From an uncultured Burkholderiales bacterium (lineage in GTDB: Bacteria > Pseudomonadota > Gammaproteobacteria > Burkholderiales > Burkholderiaceae), in contig CAMLJY010000066.1 of assembly GCA_946480465.1 (NCBI GenBank), forward strand, positions 1 through 31,227: DNA of 31,227 nt. The letters are read 5' to 3'. Numbering within the stretch: position 1 is the stretch's first letter; the number at the start of each line of letters is the position of its first letter. The translations under genes and the position numbers were made by a program. Shown one piece after another: positions 30,085-31,227 of this stretch. The notes beneath the pieces were generated by a model. It did not search any database and was not told where the DNA came from. It saw only the letters and a list, made by a program, of their open reading frames with translations.

Positions 30085-30957
30085 ATGCTCGCCACCACCC
30101 TGGCCGAGGCGCCGCCCGGCGATCTCGACATGCTGACCGAGATCAATACCGACGACCTGCTCGATGCGGTGGGCCTGGCGCGCTGGCGCGGCACGCCGCT
30201 GCGCCGGCTGTTCCAGGGGCCGGCGCGGCGCTTCGCGCACGTTGCGCACGAGTTCGACCACCAGGTGGCCGCGCGCGGCCTGGCGCAGGGCAGTGCGTGG
30301 ATGCTGCAGCGCATGACCGGCGGCCTGGACCTGCGCGGCGCGCAGCAGGTGCCGGCCAGCGGCCCGCTGTGCGTGCTGGCCAACCATCCCGGCATGACCG
30401 ATACCGTCGCGCTGATCGCAAGCCTGTCGGCGCGGCCGGACCTGCGCGTCATCGCGCTCGACCGGCCCTTCCTGCGCGCGCTGCCGGCGGTGGCGCGGCA
30501 GCTGGTCTTCGTGCCCGAGGACGATGCGGCCGGGCGCCGCGCCGTCGTGCGGGCGGCGGTGCGGCACCTGCAGCAGGGCGGGGCGCTGCTGAGCTTTCCC
30601 GCCGCCGGCATCGAGCCCGATCCCGCGGTGCATGGCGCGGCGCGCGCGCTGGCGGCGCTGCAGGGCTGGTCCGGCAGCTTCGCGGTCTTCGCCCGGCGCG
30701 TGCCGCAGACCGTGTGCCTGCCCGCGCTGGTCAGCCACGTGCTGGACGCGAACGCGCAGCGCCATCCGCTGACGCGCCTGCGCCGTCGCCGCGAAGACCG
30801 CGAGAAGCTGGCCGCCGCGCTGCAGGTGGCGCTGCCGCGCTACCACCGCGGCACGGTGCGCGTGGCTTTCGGCGCGCCGCAGCGCCTGGCCGGCGATGAA
30901 GCGGCGCTGCAGCAGGCGCTGCGGCGCGAGCTGGTGCGCCTGATCGAGGCGGCGTGA
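30085..30957 (+). CDS. PlsC-like lysophospholipid acyltransferase family protein
   Basis: The 290-residue product carries the acyltransferase HX4D motif as H101-PGMT-D106 in [28 protein letters not shown] stands where FPEGTR lies in PlsC enzymes, so the acceptor-binding motif is altered. It lacks a strong membrane helix. Such proteins transfer an acyl chain to a lysophospholipid or other acceptor at the membrane. Its stop overlaps the next start (TGATG), so it is translationally coupled to the dehydrogenase-like gene; together they suggest a lipid or polyketide-like modification operon continuing beyond the window (inference). Confidence 0.75.
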   Translation: MLATTLAEAPPGDLDMLTEINTDDLLDAVGLARWRGTPLRRLFQGPARRFAHVAHEFDHQVAARGLAQGSAWMLQRMTGGLDLRGAQQVPASGPLCVLANHPGMTDTVALIASLSARPDLRVIALDRPFLRALPAVARQLVFVPEDDAAGRRAVVRAAVRHLQQGGALLSFPAAGIEPDPAVHGAARALAALQGWSGSFAVFARRVPQTVCLPALVSHVLDANAQRHPLTRLRRRREDREKLAAALQVALPRYHRGTVRVAFGAPQRLAGDEAALQQALRRELVRLIEAA

Positions 30958-31227
30958 TGGCGGCCGCGGCGATGCAGGCTCGTGCGTGCTGGCTGGTCGG
31001 CCCCGGCCGCGCCGAGCTGCGCACCCAGCCGCTGCGCCCGCCCGCCGAGGGCGAGGTGCTGGTGCGCGCGCTGCACAGCGGCATCAGCCGCGGCACCGAA
31101 ACCCTGGTGTTCCGCGGCGAGGTGCCGGCCAGCGAGCGGCAGCGCATGCGCGCGCCGTTCCAGCAGGGCGACTTCCGCTGGCCGCTCACTTACGGATACA
31201 GCAGCGTCGGCATCGTCGAGCAGGGAC
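30957..31227 (+). CDS. Medium-chain (zinc-type) dehydrogenase, N-terminal part, cut by window end
   Basis: Ninety residues of the N-terminus are present and the frame is open to the edge. The [20 protein letters not shown] segment and [14 protein letters not shown] match the GroES-like domain of medium-chain dehydrogenases. SGISRGTE replaces the usual CGxCxTD, so the catalytic zinc ligand Cys is absent, as in a subgroup related to bacteriochlorophyllide/threonine-type dehydrogenase-like proteins. The start overlaps the acyltransferase stop by one base. Confidence 0.8.
   Translation, partial: MAAAAMQARACWLVGPGRAELRTQPLRPPAEGEVLVRALHSGISRGTETLVFRGEVPASERQRMRAPFQQGDFRWPLTYGYSSVGIVEQG

Noticed and set aside
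27001..30899. Long frames antisense or out of frame to the kinase and ankyrin genes
   Set aside because: Composition is Arg/Ala/Gly-rich with no domain signature; real domains lie in the opposing frames.

Overview
The window is very GC-rich and densely coded on both strands. It carries several markers of a betaproteobacterium of the order Burkholderiales: a PEP-CTERM-like exported LamG protein, azlCD, a CreB-type regulator, CsbD, and small secreted repeat proteins. This placement is inferred from gene content; no rRNA, tRNA or housekeeping marker gene is present.

Positions 1-5490 look like an accessory segment. They hold a GNAT acetyltransferase, a 5'-truncated IS110-type transposase remnant, a LamG/PEP-CTERM-like surface protein, a DUF1176 lipoprotein-like protein, a VOC (glyoxalase-fold) protein and a stand-alone protein ending in a CAE...PCxxC cytidine-deaminase-like zinc site. 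The GNAT and deaminase-like genes are visibly less GC-rich than the rest.

Positions 5490-11400 hold two AraC-type regulators, a small membrane protein, a Sel1/TPR-like protein, an azlC-azlD-araC operon joined by two ATGA overlaps, and a secreted protein made of three RAQxKxE...HRWD repeats. From 11500 to 14530 come a probable edema factor/CyaA/ExoY-family nucleotidyl cyclase homologue (the most striking gene here), an Rrf2 regulator with a CPYC flavoprotein reductase under a clear 9-9-9 inverted-repeat operator, and yjbQ. From 14600 to 20911 there are a divergent nucleotidyltransferase/metallophosphoesterase pair, a four-gene operon (creB, winged-helix protein, two small membrane proteins), two divergent methyltransferases and a glutathione S-transferase.

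Positions 21100-31227 hold an RTX-like calcium-binding protein with a perfect 471-bp internal duplication, an aldehyde dehydrogenase, csbD, a hybrid sensor kinase preceded by an 80-bp array of 8-bp repeats, an ankyrin protein, a small unknown protein, an acyltransferase and the start of a zinc-type dehydrogenase cut by the window edge.

Three patterns cut across the genes. Short 8-9 bp tandem repeats recur, some in frame inside coding sequence. An intergenic motif GATAAC-N9-RCGCGTC occurs three times. Several genes lack a Shine-Dalgarno sequence and instead have a -10-like hexamer 5-10 bases before the ATG, suggesting leaderless mRNAs. No CRISPR array, complete mobile element or RNA gene was found.
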